From assembly GCA_029858755.1 (NCBI GenBank), contig JAOUEK010000165.1:1-5431 (forward strand): a stretch of 5,431 bases of DNA, in the 5' to 3' direction. How positions within the stretch are numbered: the stretch's first letter is position 1; each line of letters starts with the position of its first letter. A model generated the notes under the pieces. It made no database searches. It saw only the letters and a list, made by a program, of their open reading frames with translations, and had not been told where the DNA came from. Shown in pieces: positions 5,200-5,431 of this stretch. Made by a program: the position numbers and the translations under genes. This DNA comes from Thermoleophilia bacterium. GTDB taxonomy: Bacteria; Actinomycetota; Thermoleophilia; Gaiellales; Gaiellaceae.

Positions 5200-5431
5200 A
5201 TGCTCCGACGCGACCCGCTCGCAGACACGCAGCGCCTCATCCGAGAGGTGTACGCCTACGTCTCGTACCGGATCGGACCGGGCGCGGACGCCGAGGACGT
5301 CACGAGCGACGTGTTCGAGAGCGCGTTCCGCTACCGCGACTCGTACCGGCCGGCGGCCGGCTCGCCGATCGCCTGGCTGATCGGGATCGCACGCCAGCGC
5401 ATCGCCGCCGTCATGCGTGACAGCAACAAGC
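5200..5431 (+). CDS. ECF-type RNA polymerase sigma factor, N-terminal part only
   Basis: The frame is open from ATG 5200 to the right edge (77 codons plus one base). The visible part is sigma region 2: an opening helix RLIREVYAYVSYRIG (12-26), then DAEDVTSDVFESAFRYRDSY (30-49), matching the core-RNA-polymerase-binding AEDxxxxVF segment. The helix SPIAWLIGIARQRIAAVMR (55-73) follows, matching the conserved WLxxIARxxxxxxxR stretch that melts and reads the -10 element. Region 4 lies outside the window. An in-frame stop at 5167-5169 and the absence of other in-frame starts fix the ATG. Only a weak purine run (5188-5195) precedes it. ECF factors redirect RNA polymerase to stress or envelope genes and usually have an anti-sigma partner, often the next gene, which is not visible here. 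The NHL-distal hairpin argues for a separate transcript. Confidence 0.9.
   Translation, partial: MLRRDPLADTQRLIREVYAYVSYRIGPGADAEDVTSDVFESAFRYRDSYRPAAGSPIAWLIGIARQRIAAVMRDSNK

Noticed and set aside
1..5431. tRNA, rRNA, CRISPR array, insertion sequence or attachment site
   Set aside because: No cloverleaf, no regularly spaced repeats, no transposase or integrase motifs and no terminal inverted repeats were seen on either strand.

Overview
The window is very GC-rich DNA with dense, actinobacterial-type codon use. It carries large LuxR-type ATPase regulators (LAL/MalT-like), a small DUF4242-like protein, a secreted NHL propeller and an ECF sigma factor. This mix suggests an actinomycete-grade organism, possibly Thermoleophilia (Gaiellales/Solirubrobacterales). 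The taxon is an inference from gene content and base composition; no marker gene is present.

Layout from left to right. (1) The N-terminal part of a LAL regulator lies on the minus strand (368 down to the left edge). (2) A 235-bp divergent intergenic region follows. (3) A complete 933-residue LAL regulator lies on the plus strand (604-3405). (4) A two-gene unit follows: an 89-residue DUF4242-like protein (3464-3733), whose stop overlaps the start of a 386-residue exported six-bladed NHL propeller (3733-4893). (5) A strong hairpin, probably a terminator, and about 300 bp of non-coding DNA with further small inverted repeats come next. (6) The N-terminal 77 residues of an ECF-type RNA polymerase sigma factor run off the right edge (from 5200).

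The main unexplained signal is a 20-bp element with consensus CAAASTRTGGGGGTTYCCCS, present three times with no gaps (390-409, 548-567, 3407-3426). Two copies sit at almost the same distance from a start codon (56 and 57 nt, first base to ATG). Neither of those starts has a Shine-Dalgarno sequence, and each has a -10-like hexamer ending 7 nt before the ATG. If both mRNAs are leaderless, the dyad core lies at about -42.5, the classic position for a LuxR-family activator. The third copy lies in the divergent region just upstream of the other LAL gene. The simplest reading is a local regulon: a LAL regulator controlling its own gene, possibly its divergent paralogue, and the downstream DUF4242/NHL operon. 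The motif and spacings are read directly from the sequence; the regulatory model is inference.
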